A DNA stretch of 64,000 nucleotides from an uncultured Clostridia bacterium (GCA_947626575.1 CANQSR010000008.1:1-64000), one strand, 5' to 3'; positions 43,890 through 54,461 are shown, counted from the first letter of the stretch. Notes: generated by a model from the sequence alone, not told the origin. Numbers and translations are program-made.

Positions 43890-45089
43890 ATGGCACGGCG
43901 TAAGAAAACAGGTCGGCGTCTCCTCGTCTGGGTAGCCTTTCTCCTCATCATTGCGATCGCCGCGGCGGGGATCTGGTATTTCTACCTGCGCGACGGCGCG
44001 CCCTTCAAGGAACAAGACAAGGAACAAGACGAGCCGCCCGCGGAGACGCCCGGCGGGGACATCGGAGGGGAAGGCGGCGACGGCGGCGGCGATGACGGCG
44101 GCGAGGACCCTCCCGTCATGGAGTCGGGCGAACTCTCCATCCGCTTTTTGGAACTCGGCAACGGCAACGCGGGCGACTGTACGCTTATCAAAACGGGAGA
44201 CACCGAGGTACTCATCGACGCGGGTTCCAAGCGCGGTTCTGCGGCGACGCTTGTACCCAAGATCAAGGAGTACTGCACGGACGGCGTCTTGGAATACGTC
44301 ATCGCGACGCATGCCCACGAGGACCACATCGCGGCGTTTGTGGGCAATAGCGGTTCAGACGGCATCTTCGCCAATTTCAAATGCGGCACGATCATCGACT
44401 TTGTCTATAAAAATACAACGTCCATTATTTCGAAAGATTACATAACTGCGCGTGACAACGAAGTCAAGAATGACGGTGCCGTGCACTACACCGCGATCGA
44501 GTGCTGGAATGAAACAAATGGCGCACAGCGGGAATATACGCTCGCCGAGGGCATCAGCTTCGAGATCTTATACCAAGAATTCTACGAGAAGAAGAGTTCG
44601 GATGAGAACAATTACTCCGTTTGCACCTTATTCACGCAGGGGGACTACCACTACCTCTTCACGGGCGACCTCGAAGAAGCGGGGGAGGCAAGCCTTGTAA
44701 GCTCCAATGAGCTTCCCCATTGCAAGCTCTACAAGGCAGGCCATCACGGCAGCAAAACGTCGTCGAACGACGTCCTTCTCTCCAAGATCACGCCCGAAAA
44801 CGTCTGCGTCTGTTGCTGTGCGGGAACAAATGAATATACGGGTACGAAGAATAACCAATTCCCCACGCAGGACATGATCGACCGCGTCGCGCGCTACACG
44901 AAAAACATCTATGTGACGACGCTCTCGCTCGATGGAACGGTGAATCGTTTTGCCTCCATGAACGGCGAGATCGTTGTGCGCTCCGACGGCAAGGATTTCA
45001 CCTTGGAGGGCAGTAACAATTCTGTTGTTTTGAAGGACACCGAGTGGTTCAAGGCCAACCGAACGTGGCCTTCTTACGGCGTACAATAG
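43890..45089 (+). CDS. Membrane-tethered ComEC-type metallo-beta-lactamase-fold hydrolase
   Basis: 399 residues. One N-terminal membrane span (about 9-28), a Pro/Gly/Asp-rich linker (about 35-75), then an MBL domain with THAHEDHIAA as metal motif, a later Asp in YLFTGDLEEAG and the His of KAGHHGSKTSSND. This is the extracellular nuclease-like domain of ComEC/Rec2, here without the channel. It probably cleaves a phosphodiester outside the cell. It follows abfA by three bases, an unexpected partner. Confidence 0.85.
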   Translation: MARRKKTGRRLLVWVAFLLIIAIAAAGIWYFYLRDGAPFKEQDKEQDEPPAETPGGDIGGEGGDGGGDDGGEDPPVMESGELSIRFLELGNGNAGDCTLIKTGDTEVLIDAGSKRGSAATLVPKIKEYCTDGVLEYVIATHAHEDHIAAFVGNSGSDGIFANFKCGTIIDFVYKNTTSIISKDYITARDNEVKNDGAVHYTAIECWNETNGAQREYTLAEGISFEILYQEFYEKKSSDENNYSVCTLFTQGDYHYLFTGDLEEAGEASLVSSNELPHCKLYKAGHHGSKTSSNDVLLSKITPENVCVCCCAGTNEYTGTKNNQFPTQDMIDRVARYTKNIYVTTLSLDGTVNRFASMNGEIVVRSDGKDFTLEGSNNSVVLKDTEWFKANRTWPSYGVQ

Positions 45090-45116
45090 CGTCCTAAGAC
45101 GCAATCGGAGGCACCC

Positions 45117-45731
45117 ATGTCCGAGATCACCGCGATCGAAACGCAAAAACACGATAAGACCCGTTGCAATATTTCCGTGGACGGGCGTTTTTGTTGCGGT
45201 CTGAGTTTGGAGACCGTCGTCAAACACAGGCTGAGCGTGGGGACGGTCATCACGGCGGAAAAACTCGCCGCTTTCCAGCTGGAAAGCGAGAAGCAGACGG
45301 CCTTCGATAAGGCGCTCACGCACATCTCCGCCGCGATGAAAACAGAGCGCGAATTGCGCGATTTTCTCGCCAAGAAGGGCTATTTGCAGGACGTCGCCGA
45401 TTACGTCGTGGAGAAGATGAAGGGGTACGGTTTTTTGGACGACGCGGCCTATGCGCGCGCCTATGCCGAACATGCGGGCGGGCGCAAGGGCGCAAGGCTC
45501 ATCGCCGCAGAACTCAAACGGAAGGGGGTCTCGGAAGAGGCCGTATCGGAGGCCGTCGCCGTCCTCGGCGACGGGGCGGAAGCGGCGGCGCGCGTCCTTG
45601 AAAAGTATTTGAAAGGCAAGGATACGGCGGATAAAAAAGTCATCCAAAGGGCGTATGCCCATCTCATTTCCAAGGGCTTTTCCTATGAAGCCGCGCACGA
45701 CGCGCTGAAAGCCTATTGCGGCGAAGAATGA
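45117..45731 (+). CDS. recX: Regulatory protein RecX
   Basis: 204 residues with the three-helix RecX repeats (ALTHISAAMKTERELRDFLAKKGY; MKGYGFLDDAAYARAYAEH; LISKGFSYEAAHDALKAY). It modulates RecA filaments in the cytoplasm. GGAGG precedes ATG. recA is not in the window. Its stop overlaps the birA start (ATGA). Confidence 0.92.
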   Translation: MSEITAIETQKHDKTRCNISVDGRFCCGLSLETVVKHRLSVGTVITAEKLAAFQLESEKQTAFDKALTHISAAMKTERELRDFLAKKGYLQDVADYVVEKMKGYGFLDDAAYARAYAEHAGGRKGARLIAAELKRKGVSEEAVSEAVAVLGDGAEAAARVLEKYLKGKDTADKKVIQRAYAHLISKGFSYEAAHDALKAYCGEE

Positions 45732-46408
45732 CCATGCGCACCATCTTTCTTGAAGAGACGGAGTCCACCAATCTCTACATCAGGCAATTTACGGACGGCG
45801 GCGAGGATGTCGCCGTCGTTGCGCGCCGCCAGACGGGCGGGCGCGGCACCAAGGGGCGTGCTTTCCTCTCGGAAGAGGGGGGCGTCTATTGCTCTATCCT
45901 GAAATTTTACCGCGCGCTCCCCGCCGCGGAGGTCTTCCGTATCATGGCGCACGCCGCCGTTTCGGTATGCCGCACGGCGGAAAAGTTCGGCATCGCGCCC
46001 AAGATCAAATGGCCCAATGACGTCTATGCCGGCGGCAGGAAACTGTGCGGGATCCTCATCGAGAACATCCTCGAAGGAGACTTTGTGCGGGCGAGCATCG
46101 CGGGAATGGGCGTCAACGTCACGAACGACGTCTCCTCGCTCGGCGTCGCCGTCTCGATGAAGGAGCTTCTGAAAGCTCCCCCTACGGCGGAGACCGTCGC
46201 CCGCACGCTCATTGAATTTTACGAAGCGGAGAGTTCCTTCGCGGATTACCGCGCCCGCCTCGGCTTTTTGGGCGACGTCACCGTCTTTGAAGGCGGCAAC
46301 GCCTACCCCGCGCGGGCGCTCGGCGTCCTTTCGGACGGCAGGCTCGAAGTACAGACAAAAGAGGGGATCCGCAGGCTCGGCGCCGCCGAGATCTCGGTCC
46401 GTATTTAG
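45728..46408 (+). CDS. birA: Biotin--[acetyl-CoA-carboxylase] ligase
   Basis: 226 residues, monofunctional: the N-terminal DNA-binding domain of the repressor form is absent. The ATP/biotin loop is RRQTGGRGTKGRAF, with IKWPNDVYAGGRKLCGILIE and GMGVNVTND. It attaches biotin to carboxylase carriers. ATG 45728 overlaps the recX stop; an ATG six bases later is also possible. Confidence 0.95.
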   Translation: MTMRTIFLEETESTNLYIRQFTDGGEDVAVVARRQTGGRGTKGRAFLSEEGGVYCSILKFYRALPAAEVFRIMAHAAVSVCRTAEKFGIAPKIKWPNDVYAGGRKLCGILIENILEGDFVRASIAGMGVNVTNDVSSLGVAVSMKELLKAPPTAETVARTLIEFYEAESSFADYRARLGFLGDVTVFEGGNAYPARALGVLSDGRLEVQTKEGIRRLGAAEISVRI

Positions 46409-46417
46409 GAGGTAAAT

Positions 46418-49168
46418 ATGCAATTTTCAGACCACAGGTCGTTAAAACCACAGCGGGGGACTTGTCCCGCCCGCGCGCATTATCTTGTCGGCGAGCCTCA
46501 CATGTTTACGGAGTGGGGCTTTTCCTATTTTGAGGATGAACCCTCCATCGAAGAGGCGATCGCCTGCGTTCCCAAGCAGAATATCCGCGTCCCCTCGTGC
46601 ATGGAGATGCTCGGCTTCGGCACCCACCAATATACGAATATCAGGTATCCCTTCCCGTATGACCCGCCCCGCATCGACCGCAATAACCCCTGCGGGGTGT
46701 ATGTGACGTATTACACGCGTCCCGCGCGGGAAGGCAAATACTATCTGAATTTCGAGGGCGTAGACAGCGCGTTCTATCTCTTCGTCAACGGGAGGGAAGT
46801 CGGCTATTCCTCCGTTCCGCACAGTCCGAGCGAGTTCGACGTCACGGAGTTTTTGCAGGATGAAAACGAACTGCGCGTCGTCGTATTCAAGTATTCCGCG
46901 GGTAGCTACTTGGAGGACCAGGATAAATTCCGCATGAGCGGGATCTTCCGCGACGTCTACATGCTTCACCGCCCCGAAGGGCATGTGTCCGATTACAGCG
47001 TCAGCGCAACTTACGAAGGCGGCAAAGGCACGCTCAAAATCACGGCCGACGCCGTCTGCCGTTTCACCCTCAAAGCGGACGGGGAAGAGCGGCAGGCCGA
47101 GGGCAGGGAGGCTGCGTTTACGTTGCCCGTCCGCCCGTGGACGGCGGAGACGCCGGTTTTATACGATCTCATCATCGAATGCGCGGGGGAGCGCATCGGG
47201 GAGAAGGTGGGCTTCCGCACCGTGAAGGCGGAGGGGAACGTACTCACCCTCAACGGCAGACCCATCAAGCTCAAAGGCGTCAACCGCCATTCCATGACGG
47301 AGAAGGGCTTCGTGGAGGACGAAGCCGACTTGCGGCGCGACCTCGCCCTGCTCAAAGAGATGAACTGCAATGCCATCCGCACCTCCCACTATCCGCCGCA
47401 TCCCATGCTTGCGCGCCTTGCCGACGAACTCGGCTTTTACCTGTTGGAGGAGGCCGACGTGGAGTGTCACGGGGCATGCGCACAGCTGAACTTCCGCGAC
47501 GCGGGGCGTTGTCTGGATGCCCTCGCCGAAGATCCCGCGTGGGAAGAGCAATTCGTCTCGCGCGCGCTCCGCATGTACGAACGGGATAAGAACAGACCCT
47601 CCGTCATCATCTGGTCGCTCGGCAACGAGAGCGGGTGGGGCAGAAATTTGGCGGCGAGCGCGAAGGCGTTGAAGGCGAAGGGGGACGGCCGTCTCCTTCA
47701 CTATGAGGGGGCGTGGGACCATGCGCACGGCGTATTCCGCGACGGGGGCCTTCTCGACCTCTGCTCGCGCATGTATCCCGAACAGCGCTGGCTGGATCGG
47801 TTCGCAAAGACCGCCGACCGCCCCGTCGTGATGTGCGAGTACACGCACGCCATGGGAAATTCCTGCGGCGACGTCGCCGATTATTGGAAGATCATCCGCG
47901 CACATGCAAGTTTGGCGGGCGGGTTCGTCTGGGAATGGTGTTCGCACAGCATCCTCACGGGCGGCAAAGTTCTCTATGGCGGCGACTTCGGCGAATACCC
48001 GCACGACGGCAATTTCTGTATGGACGGCATCGTCACGACGGATAGAAAACCCAATCCCGCGTACTATCAGATCAAGGAGATCTATTCCCCCTTCGCGGCG
48101 CGGAGAGAGGGGAACGAACTCATCATCAAAAACAACGCCGACTTCCTGCCCGCATCCGCGCGGTGCGAGCTGGTCTACATGGAGGACGGCAGGGAGATCG
48201 GGCGGGAGCCGCTCGATATCCGCGGCCTCCCCGCGGGAGAGGAGCGGCGCTTCCCGTTTTTCCCGCCGCAGTCGGAGAAATATCTCTATGCAAACGTCGT
48301 GTTCTCGGATGAAGGGCAGATCTCGGCCGTGCAGATCCCCGTCGCGACGGCGCTGAAACGCACGGGAAGGGAGAGCAACGTGCTTTCGTGGAAGCTGGAA
48401 AAGGGGATGCCGCCGTCGCTCACGCTGGGCGGGCGGGAGCTGTTGCGGCAGCCCGCCTTCCTCTCGCTCTATCGCGCCCCGGCGGACAACGATATCAATA
48501 TCAAACGGGAATGGCAGGCGTGCGGTCTCGACCATGCGTATTTTTATCCCGTCTCGTGGGACGGCGCCGTTGCGCGCGGCAAGCTCGTCGCGCCCTTCCT
48601 CCGTCCCATCGGCGATATGCAGATCGCCTATGCGGAGGAGGAGAGCGGACTCACCGTCACGGCGAGCGTTGCGCTTGCGGACCACGTCGATACGCTCCCG
48701 CGCTTCGCGTTCGTATTCGACCTCGCGCTCTGGGACCCCGAAGTCGTGTGGTTCGGGCGGGGGCCGCACGAGGCCTATTGCGACCGCACGGAGATGTCGC
48801 CCGTGGGGCTATATACGGCGCGGGCAAGGGAGATGTGCTATGGATATCCCAAGCCGCAGGAGAGCGGAAGCCGTTGCGGCACGCGCTTCGTCGGCGTGAA
48901 GGCGGGCAAGGAGTATCTGCTCATTGATAGCGCCGAGGATCTTTCCTTCTGCATCTCGCCCTATCTTCCCGAAGATTTCAAGCCGCACGCGCACGAAATG
49001 GCGCCTTCGCGGCATACCTATCTCTACATTGACTACCGCATGGCCGGGGTCGGAAGCAATTCCTGCGGCCCCCGTATCAAGAGAAAATATCTGTTGACCG
49101 CGCGCACGTTCACCTTCACGTTCCGCCTGCGGAGCGCAAAGGACCTCTTCGGCGCGCACAGGAGCTGA
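46418..49168 (+). CDS. GH2 beta-galactosidase
   Basis: 916 residues, no signal. A jelly-roll N-terminal domain (YYLNFEGVDSAFYLFVNGRE) leads to immunoglobulin-like domains and the TIM barrel with acid/base Glu in WSLGNESGWG (about residues 398-407) and nucleophile Glu in VMCEYTHAMGNS (near 472). The LacZ-type C-terminal domain (FGRGPHEAYCDR) is present. It cleaves terminal beta-galactose, fitting galactan or arabinogalactan side chains. AGGAGG precedes the ATG, ten bases after birA. Confidence 0.95.
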   Translation: MQFSDHRSLKPQRGTCPARAHYLVGEPHMFTEWGFSYFEDEPSIEEAIACVPKQNIRVPSCMEMLGFGTHQYTNIRYPFPYDPPRIDRNNPCGVYVTYYTRPAREGKYYLNFEGVDSAFYLFVNGREVGYSSVPHSPSEFDVTEFLQDENELRVVVFKYSAGSYLEDQDKFRMSGIFRDVYMLHRPEGHVSDYSVSATYEGGKGTLKITADAVCRFTLKADGEERQAEGREAAFTLPVRPWTAETPVLYDLIIECAGERIGEKVGFRTVKAEGNVLTLNGRPIKLKGVNRHSMTEKGFVEDEADLRRDLALLKEMNCNAIRTSHYPPHPMLARLADELGFYLLEEADVECHGACAQLNFRDAGRCLDALAEDPAWEEQFVSRALRMYERDKNRPSVIIWSLGNESGWGRNLAASAKALKAKGDGRLLHYEGAWDHAHGVFRDGGLLDLCSRMYPEQRWLDRFAKTADRPVVMCEYTHAMGNSCGDVADYWKIIRAHASLAGGFVWEWCSHSILTGGKVLYGGDFGEYPHDGNFCMDGIVTTDRKPNPAYYQIKEIYSPFAARREGNELIIKNNADFLPASARCELVYMEDGREIGREPLDIRGLPAGEERRFPFFPPQSEKYLYANVVFSDEGQISAVQIPVATALKRTGRESNVLSWKLEKGMPPSLTLGGRELLRQPAFLSLYRAPADNDINIKREWQACGLDHAYFYPVSWDGAVARGKLVAPFLRPIGDMQIAYAEEESGLTVTASVALADHVDTLPRFAFVFDLALWDPEVVWFGRGPHEAYCDRTEMSPVGLYTARAREMCYGYPKPQESGSRCGTRFVGVKAGKEYLLIDSAEDLSFCISPYLPEDFKPHAHEMAPSRHTYLYIDYRMAGVGSNSCGPRIKRKYLLTARTFTFTFRLRSAKDLFGAHRS

Positions 49169-49169
49169 A

Positions 49170-50639
<1,470 letters not shown>

Positions 50640-50661
50640 CCAAACGGCAGAAAAACAGCGA

Positions 50662-50691
50662 AAAAGCTCGCAAAAAGCGGGCTTTTCTTAT
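50662..50691 (+). terminator. Terminator after nnr
   Basis: AAAAGCTCGC and GCGGGCTTTT pair around AAAAA, followed by CTTATTTTT. Confidence 0.7.
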
Positions 50692-50698
50692 TTTTGCG

Positions 50699-50735
50699 AA
50701 GTATTATGTGAGACATAATACTATTCAAAATGGCA
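50699..50735. repeat. Palindromic repeat, copy 1
   Basis: AGTATTATGT-GAG-ACATAATACT is a perfect inverted repeat at 50700-50722, followed by ATTCAAAATGGCAAA. A degenerate copy lies at 52718. Confidence 0.65.
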
Positions 50736-50749
50736 AATATATGCCGCAA

Positions 50750-51505
50750 TTACGCGTATCCGAGCAGGCGGACACAGACGGCGACGGCAAGGAGCAGGCC
50801 CCCCGTAATGAGATAGTAGAGCGGGAAAAAGGTGAAGAGGCTCATGAGGAGCAGAAGGCTTCCGCTTACGAAGAAGGGGCGGGCGTTGGCCTTGGAGAAG
50901 GTCCGCTTCAATTTGGTTTTGAGTTTGAACCGCGGGATCTCGCCGCAGATGAGCGGGGAGGGCGTCGTCCCCGTGCGGGCGAAGAGCGCATAGATCTCGT
51001 CGCCTTCAACGGCCCTGCGGCCGAAGGAGGACATCAGCGCGCGCGCCTCGGCGGTGAGGCCGTTGCATGCGAGCGCGAATTGCCCGTTCCCGTGGCGGCG
51101 CAGGAGTACTGCGACGGCGTCCGCCGAGACGGGCTGCATCGTAAAGAGCGGGATGACGGGCGTCCCGTCCACCGTGACCGCCTCTTCGCCTTCCGCGGCC
51201 TCCTTCCCGTCGGCACGGTAGGCGGCGGCGAGCGCCGCGATCACGCGGTCCGTCCGTTCGAGCGCGAGGTGCAGCATGAGCGCGTCCCGCTCCCGTTGGG
51301 TCTGTCTGGTCAGGCCTTTTTTGCGGTGGTTCTTGTAGATGAGCAGAAAGGAAAGGATGCCCGCTGCGAGGGCGATGAGCGCGGAAGCGGTGAATACTAT
51401 CCACGTTGCCGCGCGCAGATAGCGGAGGATGCCCACGGCGAGCAGGAAGGCGCAGGCGGTATAGAAGAGGGTATCGAGAATGAGCGGGAGATCGAATTTT
51501 TTCAT
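50750..51505 (-). CDS. Four-span membrane protein of unknown function
   Basis: 251 residues starting MKKFDLPLILDTLFYTACAF. Two membrane segments at the N-terminus (about 10-55) and two at the C-terminus (about 205-248) flank a cytoplasmic region with ALERTDRVIAALAAAYRADG and a sugar- or nucleotide-like fold that I cannot identify. It is convergent with nnr and divergent from nadD. No clear ribosome site precedes ATG 51505; the longer frame to 51754 runs through nadD and is not used. Confidence 0.75.
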   Translation of the reverse strand: MKKFDLPLILDTLFYTACAFLLAVGILRYLRAATWIVFTASALIALAAGILSFLLIYKNHRKKGLTRQTQRERDALMLHLALERTDRVIAALAAAYRADGKEAAEGEEAVTVDGTPVIPLFTMQPVSADAVAVLLRRHGNGQFALACNGLTAEARALMSSFGRRAVEGDEIYALFARTGTTPSPLICGEIPRFKLKTKLKRTFSKANARPFFVSGSLLLLMSLFTFFPLYYLITGGLLLAVAVCVRLLGYA

Positions 51506-51540
51506 GAAGGTATTTTTGACGGATTTTTTGGGATTTAACC

Positions 51541-51569
51541 TTGCAAAACGGGGAAAAGTATGGTAGAAT
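51541..51569 (+). promoter_or_regulatory. Promoter of nadD-yqeK
   Basis: TTGCAA (51541-51546), 17 bases, TAGAAT (51564-51569), very close to the start codon. Confidence 0.55.
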
Positions 51570-51575
51570 GGGAGC

Positions 51576-52718
51576 ATGAAGATGGCGATTTTCGGGGGGT
51601 CGTTCGACCCGTTCCATACCCAGCACGAGGGGCTTGTGTGCGCCGCACGCAAGGCGCTCGGCCTCGGCCGCGTGATCGTCATGCCCTCCTTTGTGGCGCC
51701 GCATAAGCGCGGCGGAGCCTCTGCCGACGGGAAAAATCGCATTGAAATGTGCAAAATCGCCCTTGGAAAGTATGATTTTGCCGAAGTCTCCGATTATGAA
51801 ATACAGGCGGGCGGCACGAGTTATACCTACCTCACCTGCCGTGCGTTCGCGGAAAAGTACCCCGGTGCGGAACTCTTTTTCCTCGTCGGCGCGGATATGC
51901 TCTCGGATTTTTTCACGTGGAAAGCGCCGGACGACATTCTCGCCCATGTGACGCTCGCCGCGTGCGGGAGAGGGGAGGCGCTCGATCCGCGCCTCCATGA
52001 AACATTCATTTCGCGCTTCGGAAAGGACTTTGCGGAGATCCCCTTTACGGGGGAGGCCGTTTCCTCCACGGATATCCGCGTCATGCTCGCCTTCGGAAAA
52101 CAGCCCGCCGCGCTCTGCGGCGGCGTGTATGAATACATCCGCGCGCACGGTCTCTATTCGTATCCCGCCATCGCGCCCGCCCTTGCGCTCGAAAAGGAGC
52201 CGCGCCGCGAACACAGTTTCCGCGTTGCAAAGCTCGCCTGCCGCAGGGCGCGTTCTCTCGGCATCGGCGAGGAAAAGGCCTTGCTCGCGGCCGCCCTGCA
52301 CGACTGCGCCAAGTATATCGCCTTGGACGATCCGCTCCTTGCGGGGTGCGAGGTCCCCGCGGACGTTCCCGCACCCGTTGTCCACCAATATACGGGCGCG
52401 TATCTCGCGGAACACGCCTTCGGCGTCGGGGACGGCGAGATCCTCGATGCCATCCGCTACCACGCGAGCGGCAGGGAGGATATGACCCCGCTCGGCAAGC
52501 TCATCTATCTTTCCGACCTCCTCGAAGAGGGGAGAAGTTTTGCGGGCGTGGAGTATTTGCGCGATCTCTTTTGGCGGGACTTGGACCGCTGTCTTGCCGA
52601 ATCTCTGCGGTGCCAGCTTGCCTATTTAGGCGAGAAGGGGGATCCGATATACCCGCTCACGAGAACGGCCTATGCGTGGATCGAGGCCGAATTAAACAAG
52701 AAAAATCGCCATAATTGA
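51576..52718 (+). CDS. nadD: Fusion of NadD and YqeK (NaMN adenylyltransferase + HD phosphohydrolase)
   Basis: 380 residues. Residues 1-190 are NadD, with GGSFDPFHTQHEGLV (the HxGH-like loop reads HTQHEG), VPHKRGG and SSTDIR. Residues about 200-380 are a YqeK-type HD domain: HSFRVAKLACRRA, then LHDCAKYIA, and YHASGREDM. NadD makes deamido-NAD; YqeK cleaves Ap4A. The two are separate adjacent genes in Bacillus and fused here. The second Met (51582) gives a better ribosome-site distance. Confidence 0.95.
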   Translation: MKMAIFGGSFDPFHTQHEGLVCAARKALGLGRVIVMPSFVAPHKRGGASADGKNRIEMCKIALGKYDFAEVSDYEIQAGGTSYTYLTCRAFAEKYPGAELFFLVGADMLSDFFTWKAPDDILAHVTLAACGRGEALDPRLHETFISRFGKDFAEIPFTGEAVSSTDIRVMLAFGKQPAALCGGVYEYIRAHGLYSYPAIAPALALEKEPRREHSFRVAKLACRRARSLGIGEEKALLAAALHDCAKYIALDDPLLAGCEVPADVPAPVVHQYTGAYLAEHAFGVGDGEILDAIRYHASGREDMTPLGKLIYLSDLLEEGRSFAGVEYLRDLFWRDLDRCLAESLRCQLAYLGEKGDPIYPLTRTAYAWIEAELNKKNRHN

Positions 52719-52791
52719 AGTATTATGCCACGCATAGTACCGTGCAAAAAGGCGAAAAACAAAAAGAAAATTTAATTCAGGGGGTATTTTT
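52718..52791. repeat. Palindromic repeat, copy 2, in the nadD-rsfS gap
   Basis: AAGTATTATGCCACGCATAG and the following TACCGTGCAAAAAGGCGAA align with copy 1 at 50699. The stem has one mismatch. No T run follows. Confidence 0.45.
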
Positions 52792-53142
52792 ATGGAAGGA
52801 CGCGAACTTGCAATGGCATGCGCGAAGGCGCTCTCGGAGAAGAAGGCGGATGACATCGTACTCATCGATGTCTCCGAGCAGACGGTGGTTTGCAGTTACT
52901 TTGTCGTTGCGAGCGGCAGATCTTCGACGCAGGTGCGCTCGCTCGGTGACAACGTCGAGGAACAGCTTGAAAAGAAATACGGCCTTTCGCCCATCCGCAA
53001 GGAAGGGATGCGCGAGGGGCGTTGGGGCGTTCTCGATTACGGCGACGTCGTCGTGCAGATCTTCAACGAGGAATCGCGGAAGTTCTACTATCTCGAACGT
53101 CTCTGGGATTCCGGCCGCAACGTGGAGCGTTACACGGATTGA
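52792..53142 (+). CDS. rsfS: Ribosomal silencing factor RsfS
   Basis: 116 residues of the Iojap/RsfS fold: DIVLIDVSEQTVVCSYFVVA, a RSLGDNVEEQL helix, then WGVLDYGDVVVQIFNEESR. It binds ribosomal protein L14 and blocks subunit joining in starvation. The order nadD, yqeK, rsfS is the classical Firmicutes order. GGGGG precedes the ATG at a spacing of about eight bases. Confidence 0.95.
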   Translation: MEGRELAMACAKALSEKKADDIVLIDVSEQTVVCSYFVVASGRSSTQVRSLGDNVEEQLEKKYGLSPIRKEGMREGRWGVLDYGDVVVQIFNEESRKFYYLERLWDSGRNVERYTD

Positions 53143-53166
53143 GCGGCCGCTCCGCTATTTGCTCCG

Positions 53167-53424
53167 CTATTTTTCCTCGTCGCGGAAGGAAATGCGCTTG
53201 GGCTCCGAATAGGATGCGCGGGCGCGTTTTTTCTTCTTCTCCACGATGTAATAGACGGGTTCCGCCTCCTTGGGGAGCGGCTTTTCGGGCTTATCCTTGG
53301 GCAGGTCCTTGCGGGCGCGGTAGCCGTAGCGCGCGAGCATATAGATGTGTACGGCGAGGAAACAGGCGAAGAGCAGGAGAAGGGCGTATAGGCCGCCGAG
53401 CCATTGGTTTGCAAGCAAATTCAT
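53167..53424 (-). CDS. Small single-span membrane protein
   Basis: 85 residues with one N-terminal membrane span (about 9-32, LGGLYALLLLFACFLAVHIY) and a long, very basic and charged tail (RARKDLPKDKPEKPLPKEAE...KKKKRARAS). The orientation is probably N-out. No family is recognised. It is convergent with rsfS and divergent from the 53507 gene. Confidence 0.6.
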   Translation of the reverse strand: MNLLANQWLGGLYALLLLFACFLAVHIYMLARYGYRARKDLPKDKPEKPLPKEAEPVYYIVEKKKKRARASYSEPKRISFRDEEK

Positions 53425-53506
53425 GCCTCCATTGTATCACCCGTCTTTTGTCATATTTTGCAAGAGACGGGAATATTTTCCGTAACTTTCGGGAAAGATA
53501 GCGCGT

Positions 53507-54343
53507 ATGGAAGGAACATTTCTTTCGGCGGCCGAGGCCGTGGAGTACGGTGAATTCAAGAGAACGCGCAGGGAAGCGGAGATCTCCGTGACCCTGCACA
53601 AACTGACGGTGGACGCTTCCCGCAGGGAGACCGACCGCTTTGCCCTCAAAACGGCGTGCGAGAGTGCGAGGAAGCTGTTTGCGTACGGCGTCCTCGTCTC
53701 GCCCGTGCATGTGGGCGCGGCGAAGAAGTATCTTGCGGGCAGCGAGACGTATGTCATCTGCCTCGTCGGCGGGACGGGCGAGACCATTGTCCCCGTCAAG
53801 CGGTTGGAGGCCAAGAAGGCGATCTCGCAGGGCGCGCGGGAGATCCGTCTCGTACTCTGCTACTCCGCCCTGCGCGCGGCCAACGCCTCCTACCTCAGGC
53901 GGGAAATCAAGAAGTTGAAGCGCGCGGCGCGGAAGATTCCGCTCGTCGTCTCGCTCGAAGACCACACGCTCGGCGAGGAAGAGATCGCTCTGGGCGCAAA
54001 ACTTGCGGCCGAGGCCAATGCGGACGCCGTCTGCGTGCGCGGCGAGACGCAACTCGTTCTGCGCGCCCTGCGTGCGGGCGGCGGAAAGATACGCGTGGAC
54101 GCCTCCGAAGTGGAAAACGCCGAACAGCTCCGCACGCTCGCAAAGTCGGGTGCCTCCCTGCTCGGAACGGCCGACCCCGAACGCATCGCGAAAGAACTCT
54201 ATGAGAGGGCGCGGGAGGAAGCGGGGCAGCTCGCGTCCGTCCCCGGCGGGAATATACCTTCGCCTGCTCCCGGCGGAAATATGTCTCCGTCTGCTCCCGG
54301 CGGAAATCCGCCTACGTCCGTCCCCGGACAGGAAAACATATAA
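53507..54343 (+). CDS. DeoC-like TIM-barrel protein, catalytic residues not conserved
   Basis: 278 residues. Residues about 20-225 follow the DeoC/LacD barrel: FAYGVLVSPVHVGAAKKYL, LVGGTGETIVPVKRLEAKKA, AREIRLVLCYSAL, GAKLAAEANADAVCVRGE and KIRVDASEVENAEQLRTL. The Schiff-base lysine motif of true deoxyribose-phosphate aldolase (VKTSTG) is replaced by CVRGE, so it may have a different function. The last 45 residues are three to four PGGN(I/M/P) repeats rich in Pro, Ser and Ala, absent from normal DeoC. Confidence 0.75.
   Translation: MEGTFLSAAEAVEYGEFKRTRREAEISVTLHKLTVDASRRETDRFALKTACESARKLFAYGVLVSPVHVGAAKKYLAGSETYVICLVGGTGETIVPVKRLEAKKAISQGAREIRLVLCYSALRAANASYLRREIKKLKRAARKIPLVVSLEDHTLGEEEIALGAKLAAEANADAVCVRGETQLVLRALRAGGGKIRVDASEVENAEQLRTLAKSGASLLGTADPERIAKELYERAREEAGQLASVPGGNIPSPAPGGNMSPSAPGGNPPTSVPGQENI
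54237..54326 (+). repeat. Tandem repeat in the DeoC-like gene end
   Basis: Imperfect units of about 30 bases, each with a TCCCGGCGG core, encode PAPGGN-type repeats. Confidence 0.65.
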
Positions 54344-54461
54344 ACGGCCCCGGCCGTTTTTTGTTTGGCGAAAAAGGGGCAAATGCGTCGCATCGCCGCC
54401 GTTTTCGGATAAAATTTTTTGTCCGTGCGGTGAAATTCTCGGAAAAACGCCGAAAATCGCT

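Noticed and set aside
51506-51754. A longer start for the leftward membrane protein
   Set aside because: It would run through the nadD start on the other strand, and the extra residues are not protein-like.
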